Source: an uncultured Erysipelotrichaceae bacterium
GTDB taxonomy: Bacteria; Bacillota_I; Bacilli_A; Erysipelotrichales; Erysipelotrichaceae
DNA: 5,810 nucleotides
Reading direction: 5' to 3'
NCBI GenBank assembly: GCA_910586285.1
Contig: CAJUGR010000096.1
Coordinates: 1 to 5,810, forward strand
Part shown: positions 5,075 to 5,810 of the stretch, in pieces
Numbering within the stretch: the first letter of the stretch is position 1
Layout: the number at the start of each line of letters is the position of its first letter
Translations under genes and position numbers: made by a program
The notes under the pieces: generated by a model
The model's input: only the letters and a program-made list of their open reading frames with translations
Told to the model about the DNA's origin: nothing
Database searches by the model: none

Positions 5075-5810
5075 TCAGTAATAATACAGCGTGATGCAGT
5101 TGGAAGAGCCATCCTGCACATATTGTGTGCCTTCCGGCGGATCCACTTCCACCACGATGCCTTTCTTTATCGCGGCAATTTCTTCTTCGCTCATTCCGAT
5201 CGTACTGCGTTGCATCGATACGACAGCAACCCCGGATGCATCCAAAAGCGCCAATGCCTCATCAATCGGCATTCCGATCACACCGCTAATGGTAACACTG
5301 GGCGCCTTGGCAACCTGAAAAAATATGGTTATTTCTTTTTCCGGCGATAATTTATCACCGATGTTTGCGCCGCTTTGCGCCAAAATCACTCCCGGTTTGG
5401 CATCGGCAGTTGCTACGGTTTCCACCGAAACCACAGCCAATGGCAAAGCTGCTTTAATTTTCGCCTCAATCTCGTCCATCGACTTGCCTTTATAATCCTC
5501 AATAGTAAAATAGTTTCCTTTTGATATCGTAACAACAATTCCCTGACTCTTTTTCACACTGCTTCCTTCTTGCGGATCACTGTCAAAAACCGTACCGACC
5601 TTGACATCATCGCTTAATTCTTCTTCAAAGGAAATATCCTTTTCATCAAATCCTGCTTCCAACAGCTGTTTTAACGCCTCTTCTTTGGTAAGTTCACTAA
5701 GCTGAGGAACCTGGATGATCGGATCATAGGCAAAGAAACTGACCACTCCGCTAAAATAGACGCCGACCATCATCATTACCACTAAAAGCAGGGCTGCACC
5801 TCCCCAGAGC
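5075..5810 (-). CDS. prkC: PASTA-domain Ser/Thr protein kinase PrkC, C-terminal part
   Basis: The frame runs open to the right edge, so the intracellular kinase domain lies outside the window; 244 residues are visible. The first 27 or so are a hydrophobic membrane-spanning helix (LWGGAALLLVV onward to SFFAY). Three extracellular PASTA repeats of about 70 residues follow, roughly at visible residues 29-98, 99-167 and 168-244. Each has the beta-strand/helix pattern with an SMDEIEAKI-type or PIDEALALL-type helix and PxxG-like turns (DPQEGSSV, DPPEGTQYV). Known PrkC-type kinases sense muropeptides or lipid II through PASTA domains and phosphorylate cell-wall and translation proteins. The TGA stop is one base before the rsgA ATG. 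In B. subtilis the phosphatase gene prpC precedes prkC; that would lie beyond the right edge. Kinase activity itself cannot be judged here. Confidence 0.93.
   Translation of the reverse strand, partial: LWGGAALLLVVMMMVGVYFSGVVSFFAYDPIIQVPQLSELTKEEALKQLLEAGFDEKDISFEEELSDDVKVGTVFDSDPQEGSSVKKSQGIVVTISKGNYFTIEDYKGKSMDEIEAKIKAALPLAVVSVETVATADAKPGVILAQSGANIGDKLSPEKEITIFFQVAKAPSVTISGVIGMPIDEALALLDASGVAVVSMQRSTIGMSEEEIAAIKKGIVVEVDPPEGTQYVQDGSSNCITLYYY

Noticed and set aside
5073..5121. Longer rsgA reading from an ATG at 5121 (extra residues MCRMALPTASRCIITD)
   Set aside because: The added residues overlap the end of prkC in another frame and do not resemble the RsgA N terminus; the GGAAGG before it also encodes the conserved PEG of the last PASTA repeat. 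Not fully excluded.
4925..5350. Plus-strand 141-residue open frame opposite prkC/rsgA
   Set aside because: It lies antisense to two well-supported genes and has no recognisable domain; it is a shadow of the coding strand.

Overview
The window looks like chromosomal DNA of a low-to-moderate G+C Gram-positive bacterium (Bacillota). The evidence is a PASTA-type PrkC kinase, strong AAGGAGG-type ribosome binding sites, and the gene order prkC-rsgA-rpe-thiN facing a convergent rpmB, which is the arrangement known from Bacillus subtilis. The secreted dockerin-bearing glucosaminidase and its companion surface protein suggest a gut-associated member such as an Erysipelotrichia or Clostridia relative. 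That narrower placement is inference.

Right half (about 2934-5810, minus strand): a tightly packed operon read right to left. It holds the membrane segment and three PASTA domains of PrkC (5' end outside the window), then RsgA (GTPase of 30S subunit maturation), ribulose-phosphate 3-epimerase, and thiamine pyrophosphokinase. Junctions are overlapping or only 1 to 11 bases long, and two of the starts lack a clear Shine-Dalgarno sequence, which suggests translational coupling. Centre (about 2500-2940, plus strand): rpmB (ribosomal protein L28) has two candidate tandem promoters, a strong ribosome binding site and a compact terminator. A 20-bp hairpin overlaps the thiN stop codon in the convergent gap. 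The spoVM gene that occupies this gap in B. subtilis is not seen.

Left half (1-2400, minus strand): a second transcription unit, divergent from rpmB, with its own sigma-A-like promoter. It encodes a 625-residue secreted GH73-type glucosaminidase with an SH3-like domain and a C-terminal type I-like dockerin. A short gap of 33 bases follows, then a secreted Ig-like/beta-sandwich protein with a Gly/Ser linker, cut by the left edge. The pairing of a dockerin-bearing peptidoglycan hydrolase with an exported modular protein is the most interesting part. It may be a small cell-surface assembly in which a cohesin partner lies in the truncated protein or elsewhere, but no cohesin can be identified from the visible sequence.

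No tRNA, rRNA, CRISPR array, insertion sequence or prophage signal was seen.
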